Source of the DNA: CALXQW01 sp031553045
GTDB taxonomy: Bacteria > Verrucomicrobiota > Verrucomicrobiia > Opitutales > Intestinicryptomonadaceae
Direction: 5' to 3'
Assembly (NCBI GenBank): GCA_031553045.1
Contig: JAVBLZ010000006.1
Span: forward strand, 1-64,000
DNA: 64,000 bases
Made by a program: the position numbers and the translations under genes. The notes under the pieces are model-generated. The model saw nothing but the letters and a program-made list of their open reading frames with translations, was not told the origin of the DNA and did not search any database. This document shows positions 9,426 to 16,726 of the stretch, piece after piece. The first letter of the stretch is position 1; every line of letters begins with the position of its first letter.

Positions 9426-10991
9426 ATGCATGCTTCTGATGAACTAAACGCAAAACGTATTAATGCGTTGCGCAATAAAAAACAAGAAATAGCTTTGGGC
9501 GGCGGCGCCGATAAGCTCGAAAAACAAAAAGAACAAGGCAAGATGACCGTTCGCGAAAGGTTGGAATACTTTTTCGATAAGGATACTTTTGTGGAGGTTG
9601 GCGCATTTATAGAATTGCGCAATGAGCATTTTGGTTTGGGTAAAAAGAAAATTTCCGGAGACGGTGTTGTAACTGGTTTCGGTAAAGTCAATGGCAGATT
9701 GGTTTATGCGGCAGCGCAAGACTTCAGCGTTTTAGGCGGGTCTCTTGGTGAAATGCACGGCAAAAAAATCGCAAATATCATGGATATGGCGATGAAAAGC
9801 GGCGCACCCGTTGTTACCTTAAATGACAGTGGCGGCGCAAGAATTCAAGAAGGCATAGGTTCTCTTTGTGGTTATGGCGACATATTTTTTAGAAATACAC
9901 GTGCAAGCGGTGTAATACCTCAAATCAGTTTGATAATGGGTCCCTGCGCAGGCGGCGCCGTCTATTCACCAGGCATTACAGACTTTGTGGTTATGGTTGA
10001 TAACACTTCAAATATGTTTATAACAGGGCCTGAAGTTATCAAAACCGTTACCAGCGAAATTGTCAGCAAGGACGACTTGGGCGGAAGCAAAGTTCATCTC
10101 TCAAAAAGCGGTGTTGCAACTTATTCCGGCAAGGACGACAAGGATGCGCTTGATTGGGTAAAGGCTTTGATTTCTTATTTGCCATCCAACAACAAGCAAA
10201 AAAGTGAGATTTTAAAATCTAAAAATCCTTCCAAAAAATTTGCTGAAAAAATTTCAGACATAGTGCCTTCAAACCCCGCAAAGGCTTATGATATTAGGGA
10301 TGTAATAAGCGCAGTGTTTGATGAAAGTACTTTCTTTGAACTGCAAAAAGAATTTGCCGCAAACATTGTAATTGGTTTTGCAAGAATAGAAGGCGAAGTT
10401 GTGGGCATAGTGGCAAACAATCCTCGTGAGCTTGCAGGCTGTATAGACGTTGACGCCTCGGACAAAGCCGCAAGGTTCGTACGTTTTTGCGATGCCTTCA
10501 ATATTCCGCTTGTTACTCTTACAGACGTTCCGGGCTTTTTGCCCGGTGTTGAGCAGGAATATTCTGGCATTATCCGCCACGGCGCAAAATTGTTGTACGC
10601 ATATAGTGAAGCAAGCGTGCCAAAGATTACTCTCATACTGCGTAAAGCCTACGGCGGCGCATATATTTGTATGTGTTCAAAACATCTTGGCGCAGATTGC
10701 GTGATGGCTTGGCCGGGTTCAGAAATTGCTGTTATGGGGCCTAAAGGTGCGGTAAATATAATCTTCAAGAAAGAAATAACTGAGGCTTCAGACAAGGCTG
10801 CAAAGGCGGAGGAATGTCAGCAACAATATATAGACAAGTTTGCGAACCCTCAGATGGCGGCTTCATTGGGATATGTTGACGACGTTATAGAACCAATGCA
10901 GACTCGTGATTTGATTGCCAAAAACTTGTCTGCGCTTTTGTCCAAAACTGTAGATTTGCCGAGCAGAAAACACGGCAATATACCACTCTAA
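9426..10991 (+). CDS. mmdA: Acyl-CoA carboxyltransferase (methylmalonyl-/propionyl-CoA type, beta/12S subunit)
   Basis: A 521-aa crotonase-like carboxyltransferase of normal family length. It has 'GGADKLEKQKEQGKMTVRERL' near the N-terminus, the two acyl-CoA/oxyanion regions (DSGGARIQEG near 137 and GPCAGGAVYSPG near 175) and the C-terminal 'RKAYGGAYICMCSKHLGAD' block typical of PccB, MmdA and the transcarboxylase 12S subunit. An AAAGGAA Shine-Dalgarno-like site precedes the ATG. A biotin carrier follows after 21 bp. No biotin carboxylase or membrane decarboxylase gene is adjacent. A carboxyl transfer or Na+-decarboxylase role in propionate metabolism is inferred; the gene symbol is the nearest family match. 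Confidence 0.85.
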   Translation: MHASDELNAKRINALRNKKQEIALGGGADKLEKQKEQGKMTVRERLEYFFDKDTFVEVGAFIELRNEHFGLGKKKISGDGVVTGFGKVNGRLVYAAAQDFSVLGGSLGEMHGKKIANIMDMAMKSGAPVVTLNDSGGARIQEGIGSLCGYGDIFFRNTRASGVIPQISLIMGPCAGGAVYSPGITDFVVMVDNTSNMFITGPEVIKTVTSEIVSKDDLGGSKVHLSKSGVATYSGKDDKDALDWVKALISYLPSNNKQKSEILKSKNPSKKFAEKISDIVPSNPAKAYDIRDVISAVFDESTFFELQKEFAANIVIGFARIEGEVVGIVANNPRELAGCIDVDASDKAARFVRFCDAFNIPLVTLTDVPGFLPGVEQEYSGIIRHGAKLLYAYSEASVPKITLILRKAYGGAYICMCSKHLGADCVMAWPGSEIAVMGPKGAVNIIFKKEITEASDKAAKAEECQQQYIDKFANPQMAASLGYVDDVIEPMQTRDLIAKNLSALLSKTVDLPSRKHGNIPL

Positions 10992-11012
10992 TTCGCCAAG
11001 AAAGGTTTTAAG

Positions 11013-11465
11013 ATGAATTACAATTTAGAAATTAAAAACGTAAAATTGACGGCTTCTGTAAGCGACGCATCTATGCAAGAATTTGTCGTTGGGCTTAAAG
11101 TGTCTTTGCTTAAAGATTCTGAAGGCAAAATTAAATCTGTTAAGCTAAATTCCGATGAAGTTGCTTTAGGCTCTTTGGTTGACAATTCAATTACTGTTAG
11201 CGCCGTAAATCCCCTTGTTTGCGAGCTTCAGACGGCGCAATCATTTTCAGATGGCGGCCGTGTTTTGGCAAGGCTTCCAGGGCAGATTTTGGAGGTTTTA
11301 GTTAAGCCTGGTCAAAAAATTGCGAAGGGTGATTTGCTTGCAGTTTTGGACGCAATGAAAATGGAAAATGACATACTTGCTTCAAAATCCGGTACTGTAA
11401 AAAGCATCAAGGTTGCCGCAAAGGATATCGTCAAGAAAGGGCAGTTGCTCATAGAAATTGAGTAA
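11013..11465 (+). CDS. Biotin carboxyl carrier protein (transcarboxylase 1.3S / MmdC-like)
   Basis: A 150-aa protein ending in a biotinyl domain (about 80-150) with the biotin-attachment sequence DAMKMEND, Lys116, flanked by the expected Pro-Gly (99-100) and Gly-x-Leu turns. The N-terminal 75 residues are a divergent beta-rich region instead of the Ala/Pro linker common in these proteins. An AGAAAGG ribosome-binding site lies about 7 bp upstream. It directly follows the carboxyltransferase gene, so the two form a transcarboxylase or decarboxylase core. Biotinylation would depend on the bio operon product made from 16-21 kb. Confidence 0.85.
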   Translation: MNYNLEIKNVKLTASVSDASMQEFVVGLKVSLLKDSEGKIKSVKLNSDEVALGSLVDNSITVSAVNPLVCELQTAQSFSDGGRVLARLPGQILEVLVKPGQKIAKGDLLAVLDAMKMENDILASKSGTVKSIKVAAKDIVKKGQLLIEIE

Positions 11466-11481
11466 CACCCATATAAAAAAC

Positions 11482-11510
11482 TTGACGAGTCTTTAAAAAA
11501 ACAAAGTATT
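11482..11510 (+). promoter_or_regulatory. Possible promoter of tRNA-Gly
   Basis: TTGACG at 11482-11487 is followed by a 17-bp A/T-rich spacer and AGTATT at 11505-11510. This would place transcription start about 8-10 nt before the tRNA. The -10 match is weak, so the call rests mainly on position and the -35 match. Confidence 0.35.
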
Positions 11511-11525
11511 TCGCCTTTATCTTAA

Positions 11526-11596
11526 GCGGATATAGTTTAGTGGTAAAACCTCTGTCTTCCACACAGATGATGGCAGTTCGATTCTGCCTATCCGCA
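11526..11596 (+). tRNA. tRNA-Gly (anticodon UCC)
   Basis: A full cloverleaf can be drawn. The acceptor stem is GCGGATA/TATCCGC. The anticodon stem TCTGT/ACAGA carries the loop CTTCCAC, giving anticodon UCC. The T arm contains GTTCGATTC. CCA is not encoded. The 3' half (from 11554) is duplicated at 15999-16041, marking it as the integration target of a mobile element; the left copy keeps the tRNA intact. Confidence 0.95.
11554..11596 (+). repeat. attL: 43-bp direct repeat (tRNA-Gly 3' half)
   Basis: A 43-bp stretch running from the anticodon region (GTCTTCCACACAG) to the tRNA end (CTATCCGCA) recurs without mismatch at 15999-16041. The sequences diverge immediately on both sides. Identity across the 3' half of a tRNA is the classic footprint of a tyrosine-recombinase element. 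Confidence 0.93.
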
Positions 11597-11717
11597 AAAG
11601 CCTTTAGATAGGCTCTTCCCGCTTGAATTCTAGGGCTTCGGCGGACGGTCTGGAAAAAGTAAAATTACAGACATTACAGATTTAAGTGGGTAAAATCGGT
11701 AGTTTTTCCTTGATTTT

Positions 11718-11734
11718 TGTCGCCATTGTCGCCA
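11718..11734 (+). repeat. Tandem TGTCGCCA repeats, left end of element
   Basis: Two direct copies of TGTCGCCA begin at 11718 and 11727, about 120 bp inside attL. The same octamer is paired at 15941 and 15952, about 40 bp inside attR. Such paired short repeats next to attachment cores resemble integrase arm-type or excisionase binding sites. The repeats are visible; their role is inferred. Confidence 0.5.
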
Positions 11735-11745
11735 CTTTTTAGGGT

Positions 11746-11922
11746 ATGAAATTAGCCAAGCTTTATGAGCGTAACCGTAAAAACAAACCATTTGAGGTAA
11801 AATTTTATGACGAAGATGGCAAAAGATGCTCCAAAAGTTTTGGCGACAAACTTGTCGCCATTGCCTTTCTGAATGAATGCAATGCCGACAACGTCGAGTT
11901 AGAGGGTGGAACACTGCTGTAA
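11746..11922 (+). pseudogene. Integrase N-terminal fragment (truncated)
   Basis: A 58-codon ORF starting MKLAKLYERNRKNKPF, with 'VKFYDEDGKRCSKSFGDK' followed by an Ala-Ile-Ala-Phe-Leu helix. This pattern (basic start, strand, DxDGKR, SKSFG, 'A-x-AFL') is the usual N-terminal arm-binding (AP2-like) domain of phage tyrosine integrases. It sits just inside attL, where the integrase gene is expected, but it stops at 58 residues. The catalytic domain with its R-H-R-Y residues is absent. The stop falls where the reading frame of the downstream polyvalent gene takes over, suggesting a deletion fused the two genes. An alternative is a free-standing DNA-binding or excisionase-like protein. Confidence 0.55.
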
Positions 11923-14900
11923 TCATTGCGCCTATTAAAATAGCGGGGACGGATTATGTTTGTGAGGTGGTTGTTAAGAAAACAAACAACGGGCAAAAAT
12001 TTTATCTTCACGAAGTTGAGATAAAAGAGAAGCTCGAAGGCGTGTTCAAGTCCGTAGAAAAAAATACGGCAACGCCCCAAGCTTCTAGACTAATACTTGC
12101 GAAGCATCTCCAAGAAGTCAAGCCCGAAAACGTTTCCAAAGTTGTCGATGAATACGGTGAGCCGAGAGTGGTTTATCATGGGACGGCAAGAGCGGACAGA
12201 GTTGGATTCGTATTCGACCCCGCCCGCGCAACATCTGGACCGATGGCGATGTTCACTGACAATAAGCCTGTCGCACAAAATTATTCGACAGGCAAAGAAG
12301 ATACTTCTATTGCTACTGATAGCAACTTCGCGTCTTTCGGAAGCCGCTTTAAGGTTAAAACTGAAAGTGGCAGATTCGCTGATTTAGATAAAGCTTGGTG
12401 GAGTATGTCTGCCGACAAAAGACGTGAAATTTCCGAAAAGGCAAAGCACATTACTTTTGATGAAGATGGCGAAAATATTGTGTTTGACGAAGGTGTCTCG
12501 AACGGTACAGGTGGATTTGAACACAATTTTAAAAGAGCAAATTCTAACACATTCAAGGCGCTTATATTTGAATGGTTAGAGTCAGGAAATTTATTCAGAG
12601 AAAATGAAGTCAAGTTTGCTGACGTCTTAAAATTAGCTGGCGTGGAAGATGTTTTATTTAACAATCCATATCGCAAAGAGCCGAAAGTTTATGAGGTTTT
12701 CTTGAATATTCAGAATCCTTTTGGTACCGGCAATGTCAGCAAAAGGGATATTGAAGGATTAAAGGCGGCGGCAAAAAAAATCAAGTACGACCCAGCGCAA
12801 GCGACAAGTGCAGACGCTTGGGATAAAACAGGAATATCGCCTACAGAATGGATTGCAAAATTCGAGGATGGGCTTGCGAAAAATTCAACTTGGGCGTGGA
12901 CTTCTATTCCTGATTGGGTAACGAATTATTTAAAGGCTCAAGGCTACGACGGAATTAAAGACACAGGTGGCAAAGGCGGCGGCGCAGGGCATACGGTTTG
13001 GATTCCGTTTGAGTCCACCCAAATCAAATCCGCGACCGACAATATCGGAACGTTTGATGAAAAGAATCCTGACATCAGGTTTAGTACGGGCGCAATACGC
13101 AATATTAGCGCAGATGAAGTTGAAGCGGCAATTTCGGAAGCGGATGAGGATGTCTCAAAATTGGCTTTAAATGCTGAAAGTAAATCACAGACCGTCGCCA
13201 ACAAGGCTCTAAAAGCTTTTATAGAAAAACATTTAGACTCTTATGAAGAGGCGGATATGGATGAAGACTATCTGGCGGAATATGGCAGAGTTTGGGATAG
13301 CCAATATGGTGATAGCATACGTCAACACAATGGCTCTAGCGAGTTCTTTACTGAGGATGAATACGAACGCCAGAGCGGCACATTTAAAACCCTTGACGAT
13401 GCAAAAAGAAGCGCAATCGCTGATTATTGGCGAAAAAACGAATACAATGAATATGATTTTAAAGAATTGGAAACATGGAATGTTGACGAAGCTGTAAATC
13501 AGAACCGCAGGAAGTTTGAAGCAGCTTTAAAAAAACTGGGCTTAAACGTAAAGGATTCTCAAAGAGCCTCAACGGGGAGCGAGTATCTGTATCTCAAAAT
13601 GCCCAACGGCGAAGAAATGAAAGTGCGCTTTGCCGACCACGAAAAAAAATACGCAGCCGATATTTCCGTTGAAAATGACTGGAAGGCCGCCGTGAGATTC
13701 GTCGCCGAAAGATTCAACAATAACGACTGGGACGAAGAACACTTTGAGGATATCGGCGACCAAGGGATTAGGTTTAGTGCTGTGGATATGAAAGGGGTTG
13801 TTGAGTCTAAAGATTTACCCAGCGATATGCCGACTAATATAAATGCTGACGATTTCCTGCGAAACTTCAAAGAGTGGGCTATAAAAAGGTATTCAAATTC
13901 ACACGTTAAAATGGCAGACGAGAAAGGAGTTATTCACGATGTCTCTATTGATGCAAGAGGAATTAAGGAATCTTTAAATCATTTGCGGAAGCGTATCAGT
14001 GAAGATAAAAAGAAGCTTTATTTAAAAACAATGCCTGTTATAGAAGAGCTTCTGGGCAATTCAAAATTTAAAGACAAACCCGAAAATAAACACGGCGAAA
14101 AACTTGATGTTTATAAATACGAAGCAAAATTTGCGGACGATGGAATTTTATACGGTGTAAATATAACTATAAAAGAAAATCGGCAGGGCAAATTTTATTA
14201 CGACCACAATTTAACAAAAATAGAGACGCTCGGTGTTCTAAAGAACTCAGAGACCAATAATGCCTCCACCTCGAGCGTCTATGAAGAATCATCGGCAAAT
14301 TCCCTCGAAAGTCAAGATGGAAATCATGAAAATGATATGCGCTTCTTGTACGAGCAAGACAAAGACTCAAACCCGATTTCATACGCCTCAATGCAGATTG
14401 CAAAGTATATGATTGCAGGGATGCCGCTACACCAAAGGCGCAACATTACAAACACAAGGCTGGAAAAATACCTGCCCAGCCCGAAATATACGGACTTCCA
14501 CAGGCAAGAAGCCTTGGATATGGCACAGCGCATAGCCACAAAAATTGAAAACTCCAAAGAAAAATATGTGGAAGAATTGCAGCTTAACGCACAAATCAAG
14601 CGCATACAAAACGACATCTATTTTGAGGATGTTGTAAATAGAATTTCCGACGAATTTACAAAGACGGGCGAATGGTTTGGAGAAGTGCTGACCAAAGCCA
14701 AAGAGCGCCTTAAACGTGAGAAGGAACGAGAGCTAAAAAATATCGAAGGTTATACCGCCTATGGTTTAGGGCTTGATTTAGTTGAAGCAATTATAAACGC
14801 AAAAGAAGCCGAGCCTGAACGTATGGCAAAAACTCAGGCGGTGCAGAATTATGATGATGCGATTGATGATGAAATTGAAGGCGAAGGGCTGAACGTAGAC

Positions 14901-15509
14901 TCAAGGGATAAAGCTGTCCCACAGCCCATAGCCGATATAATCAAAAACATAAAAAAAGAAATCCTGCGCCGTGAAAAAAAACTCAAGACCGATGATAAAA
15001 CGCAGAATGAAATATACCGCAAAAGCCTTGTAAATATATTAAGAGAAGCCGCAAATGAGCTGTCATACGGTAAAGAGCGAGAGGCGATATTTGCAAAAAT
15101 TAGTGAGCTTGTGCAAAAAAATTATGCGGTAATAACAATAACAGATGGCGAAAGAAGCGGCCAAAAAATAGACAATTTCACACTGCGAGCGGAAAATATT
15201 GCTATGCGCATATTTAGGCGTGGTGTGCGTGATGCAAAACAGACTCTTAATAAAAGGCTGGAAGCCGCACTTAAATCTGTCGGCAAATTTAAGCCCACGG
15301 AAAGGGAGGATAAACGCAAGCAAGCGGGTAAGGTTCAGGCCCGCATCAAGCGCATTAAAGATATTCTTTATATGCCGCACACCAGCAAAGACGAAACCCA
15401 AAAAAGCGTTGACAGTGAAATCGAGCGTACAACAAATATAATAAATACCGCAATGGATAAAGATATATCAGGCGCAGGTTTTGAAAGTGAAAGCGCAAAC
15501 AAAGATTGA
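11877..15509 (+). CDS. Phage polyvalent protein with ADP-ribosyltransferase-like and nuclease-like domains, probably 5'-truncated
   Basis: A 1,210-aa multidomain protein. Residues 18-55 resemble the tail of an LPD3/BECR nuclease-like domain (strand, then Gly-x-Lys-Phe-Tyr-Leu-His). Residues about 88-405 are an ART-PolyVal-type domain: VVYHGT at 98-103, a 'MAMFTDNKPVAQNY' block, and the hallmark end 'QIKSATDNIGTF' with NPDIRFS. Residues about 440-650 are an acidic region I do not recognise. Residues about 685-790 are a second BECR-like domain (KFYYDHNLTKIE). The C-terminal 400 residues are helical and highly charged. Polyvalent proteins are known from phages and conjugative elements, which inject them into the host. 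The first ~17 codons lie in the shifted integrase frame, so this N-terminus is likely artificial. Confidence 0.7.
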   Translation: MQCRQRRVRGWNTAVIIAPIKIAGTDYVCEVVVKKTNNGQKFYLHEVEIKEKLEGVFKSVEKNTATPQASRLILAKHLQEVKPENVSKVVDEYGEPRVVYHGTARADRVGFVFDPARATSGPMAMFTDNKPVAQNYSTGKEDTSIATDSNFASFGSRFKVKTESGRFADLDKAWWSMSADKRREISEKAKHITFDEDGENIVFDEGVSNGTGGFEHNFKRANSNTFKALIFEWLESGNLFRENEVKFADVLKLAGVEDVLFNNPYRKEPKVYEVFLNIQNPFGTGNVSKRDIEGLKAAAKKIKYDPAQATSADAWDKTGISPTEWIAKFEDGLAKNSTWAWTSIPDWVTNYLKAQGYDGIKDTGGKGGGAGHTVWIPFESTQIKSATDNIGTFDEKNPDIRFSTGAIRNISADEVEAAISEADEDVSKLALNAESKSQTVANKALKAFIEKHLDSYEEADMDEDYLAEYGRVWDSQYGDSIRQHNGSSEFFTEDEYERQSGTFKTLDDAKRSAIADYWRKNEYNEYDFKELETWNVDEAVNQNRRKFEAALKKLGLNVKDSQRASTGSEYLYLKMPNGEEMKVRFADHEKKYAADISVENDWKAAVRFVAERFNNNDWDEEHFEDIGDQGIRFSAVDMKGVVESKDLPSDMPTNINADDFLRNFKEWAIKRYSNSHVKMADEKGVIHDVSIDARGIKESLNHLRKRISEDKKKLYLKTMPVIEELLGNSKFKDKPENKHGEKLDVYKYEAKFADDGILYGVNITIKENRQGKFYYDHNLTKIETLGVLKNSETNNASTSSVYEESSANSLESQDGNHENDMRFLYEQDKDSNPISYASMQIAKYMIAGMPLHQRRNITNTRLEKYLPSPKYTDFHRQEALDMAQRIATKIENSKEKYVEELQLNAQIKRIQNDIYFEDVVNRISDEFTKTGEWFGEVLTKAKERLKREKERELKNIEGYTAYGLGLDLVEAIINAKEAEPERMAKTQAVQNYDDAIDDEIEGEGLNVDSRDKAVPQPIADIIKNIKKEILRREKKLKTDDKTQNEIYRKSLVNILREAANELSYGKEREAIFAKISELVQKNYAVITITDGERSGQKIDNFTLRAENIAMRIFRRGVRDAKQTLNKRLEAALKSVGKFKPTEREDKRKQAGKVQARIKRIKDILYMPHTSKDETQKSVDSEIERTTNIINTAMDKDISGAGFESESANKD

Positions 15510-15609
15510 ATGCGTTGACGGCATCTACACGCCGCAGACTGACGAGCTGTGGCACTCTGACGCACAGTACCGCAATCTGGAGCAGAAATATTTTGAGGCA
15601 ATAAAATGA
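15481..15609 (+). CDS. Small phage-type ORF (~40 aa), unknown
   Basis: A 42-codon frame overlaps the end of the polyvalent gene and ends with TGA overlapping the next ATG (ATGA at 15606-15609). Possible starts are TTG 15481 or GTG 15487, giving a peptide such as VKAQTKIECVDGIYTPQTDE continuing to an acidic/aromatic end. Tight overlap on both sides is typical of phage late genes and supports translation. I do not recognise the family. Confidence 0.35.
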   Translation: MKVKAQTKIECVDGIYTPQTDELWHSDAQYRNLEQKYFEAIK

Positions 15610-15887
15610 AATTTTTTGAATATATTTCAAACACAACCGCCGCCGGCTGCGCAATGATTGCCACAATCACGCAGGAAGATTTACGCCTTTGGGTAGTGGC
15701 GCTCTCCAGCTTATTCATCACCTTTGCCGCAAGCCATCACAGGCGTTATAAAGATAAGCTAGACGCCCAAAAGAGCCGCACAGACCTTTGCAAATCCTGC
15801 ATAGACCACTCTGCACTTCCACATGACTGCGTTGTTAAAGACGAACATAGACCCAACAACTGCCCGCTAAAGCAAAAAGAAAGTTAA
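15606..15887 (+). CDS. Small membrane protein, holin-like
   Basis: A 93-aa protein with one or two hydrophobic segments (about 12-22 and 28-46), then a basic His-His-Arg-Arg-Tyr stretch and a soluble C-terminus with four cysteines (C67, C70, C80, C88 approximately) that could bind metal. Size, topology and its position last in the phage element suggest a holin or another phage membrane protein. It is coupled by ATGA to the preceding small ORF. No family is recognised with certainty. Confidence 0.5.
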   Translation: MKFFEYISNTTAAGCAMIATITQEDLRLWVVALSSLFITFAASHHRRYKDKLDAQKSRTDLCKSCIDHSALPHDCVVKDEHRPNNCPLKQKES

Positions 15888-15940
15888 GCAAAAAAAGCAG
15901 GCTGTTAATTCAGGAATTGGCTAGGATGAGGTGAGAGATT

Positions 15941-15959
15941 TGTCGCCACTGTGTCGCCA
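15941..15959 (+). repeat. Tandem TGTCGCCA repeats, right end of element
   Basis: Two direct copies of TGTCGCCA begin at 15941 and 15952, 40 bp from attR. They match the pair near attL in sequence and orientation. They may be recombinase or excisionase arm sites, by inference from position. Confidence 0.5.
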
Positions 15960-15998
15960 CTTATTCATAAGATATTCATTATCAGTATAAAATTTTTG

Positions 15999-16041
15999 GT
16001 CTTCCACACAGATGATGGCAGTTCGATTCTGCCTATCCGCA
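15999..16041 (+). repeat. attR: 43-bp direct repeat of tRNA-Gly 3' half
   Basis: A perfect copy of 11554-11596. It lacks the 5' half of the tRNA and cannot encode a tRNA. It marks the right boundary of the element; chromosomal sequence resumes at 16042 with a terminator hairpin 17 bp further on. Confidence 0.93.
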
Positions 16042-16057
16042 CTTAAGAAAATTTAAC

Positions 16058-16089
16058 GAGACTGGAATCGATTCCAGTCTCATTTTTTT
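16058..16089. terminator. Rho-independent terminator (24-bp perfect palindrome)
   Basis: GAGACTGGAATC and its exact complement form a 24-bp palindrome (16058-16081), followed by ATTTTTTT on the plus strand. On that strand it probably terminated tRNA-Gly before the element inserted between them. On the minus strand it lies directly after the bioD stop codon and could also end the bio operon, although the T tract there is poorer. Confidence 0.8.
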
Positions 16090-16726
16090 AGAAACTTAAT
16101 TTTGGCAAAACCAAAAACTCAGTGTCGGGGGAAACTTTGGCGAGGTGATTTTGCAGATAGCGTTTTGAGTCTTCCAAAATTTGTTCATCGCATGAATTAT
16201 ATTCATTAAAAATAAATTTTGAAATTATGATTCCCCTTTGTAATGCCGCAAAAATTGTTAGTAAAGAGTGGTTCAATGTGCCCAACCTTGCGTCTGCCAC
16301 AATGATTAGCGGAAGGCGGTTTTCAGCAACATAATCAATAGTAAGATAATCCTTGCTGAGTGGAACCATAAGTCCGCCTGCACCCTCCAAAAAAACTTCT
16401 TCAAAATTTTCTTCAAGGGTTTTGATTGAATTTTTAATTAGCTCAAAATCTATAACTCTAGCTTCAAGTTCAGCCGCCAAGTGCGGTGAAGATGGAAATT
16501 TTAAGACACAGGGAGAGGTTGTTAATTGCAAATCAAATTCTCCAAGCGGTATCGCCATAATTTTTCTGTGCATTATAACGTCTTCAGAAATGCCGTCGCC
16601 GCCTGTTTGAATAAATTTTTGGGTAATTGCCTTTTTGCCATTCAACAAGGCAAGCTTTGCAAGCCAACCCGTTGCCACAGATTTGCCGACATTTGTGCCT
16701 GTACCACTGATAAAATACGTAGCCAT
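16088..16726 (-). CDS. bioD: ATP-dependent dethiobiotin synthetase
   Basis: A 212-aa P-loop protein with the BioD nucleotide motif GTGTNVGKS (8-16), the TQKFIQTGGDG segment carrying the substrate lysine (about 37), and the EGAGGLMVPL motif (about 115-124). It closes the ureido ring of 7,8-diaminopelargonic acid with CO2 and ATP, the penultimate step of biotin synthesis. Its ATG overlaps the stop of the bioG-bioC gene by one base (TAATG), indicating translational coupling. It is the last gene of the bio run. Confidence 0.93.
   Translation of the reverse strand: MATYFISGTGTNVGKSVATGWLAKLALLNGKKAITQKFIQTGGDGISEDVIMHRKIMAIPLGEFDLQLTTSPCVLKFPSSPHLAAELEARVIDFELIKNSIKTLEENFEEVFLEGAGGLMVPLSKDYLTIDYVAENRLPLIIVADARLGTLNHSLLTIFAALQRGIIISKFIFNEYNSCDEQILEDSKRYLQNHLAKVSPDTEFLVLPKLSF

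Larger units (their letters stand above)
11554..16041 (+). mobile_element. Small integrated phage-like element in tRNA-Gly (defective)
   Basis: The 4,445-bp segment plus its second repeat copy is bounded by perfect 43-bp direct repeats of the tRNA-Gly 3' half. Inside, in order and all on the plus strand, are an integrase N-terminal stub (11746-11922), a 1,210-aa phage polyvalent protein overlapping it out of frame, a ~40-aa ORF, and a 93-aa membrane protein. Paired TGTCGCCA direct repeats lie near each end (11718-11734 and 15941-15959). No complete integrase, capsid, terminase or replication gene is present, so this is best read as a deletion derivative of a larger prophage or ICE. Mobilisation would need an integrase supplied in trans. 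Confidence 0.85.

Noticed and set aside
9260..9719. Minus-strand open frames opposite the carboxyltransferase start
   Set aside because: They are antisense to a strongly conserved gene and show no family features.
11599..11614. AGCCT/AGGCT hairpin just after tRNA-Gly as its terminator
   Set aside because: Only a 5-bp stem, no T run, and it lies inside the element. The strong palindrome at 16058-16081 is the better candidate for the original terminator.
14167..14617. Minus-strand frames of 60-97 aa within the polyvalent gene
   Set aside because: They are antisense frames without initiation signals; the plus-strand frame carries the domain matches.
15999..16041. Second tRNA-Gly gene
   Set aside because: Only the 3' half of the tRNA is present; no acceptor 5' strand or D arm. 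It is an attachment-site copy.
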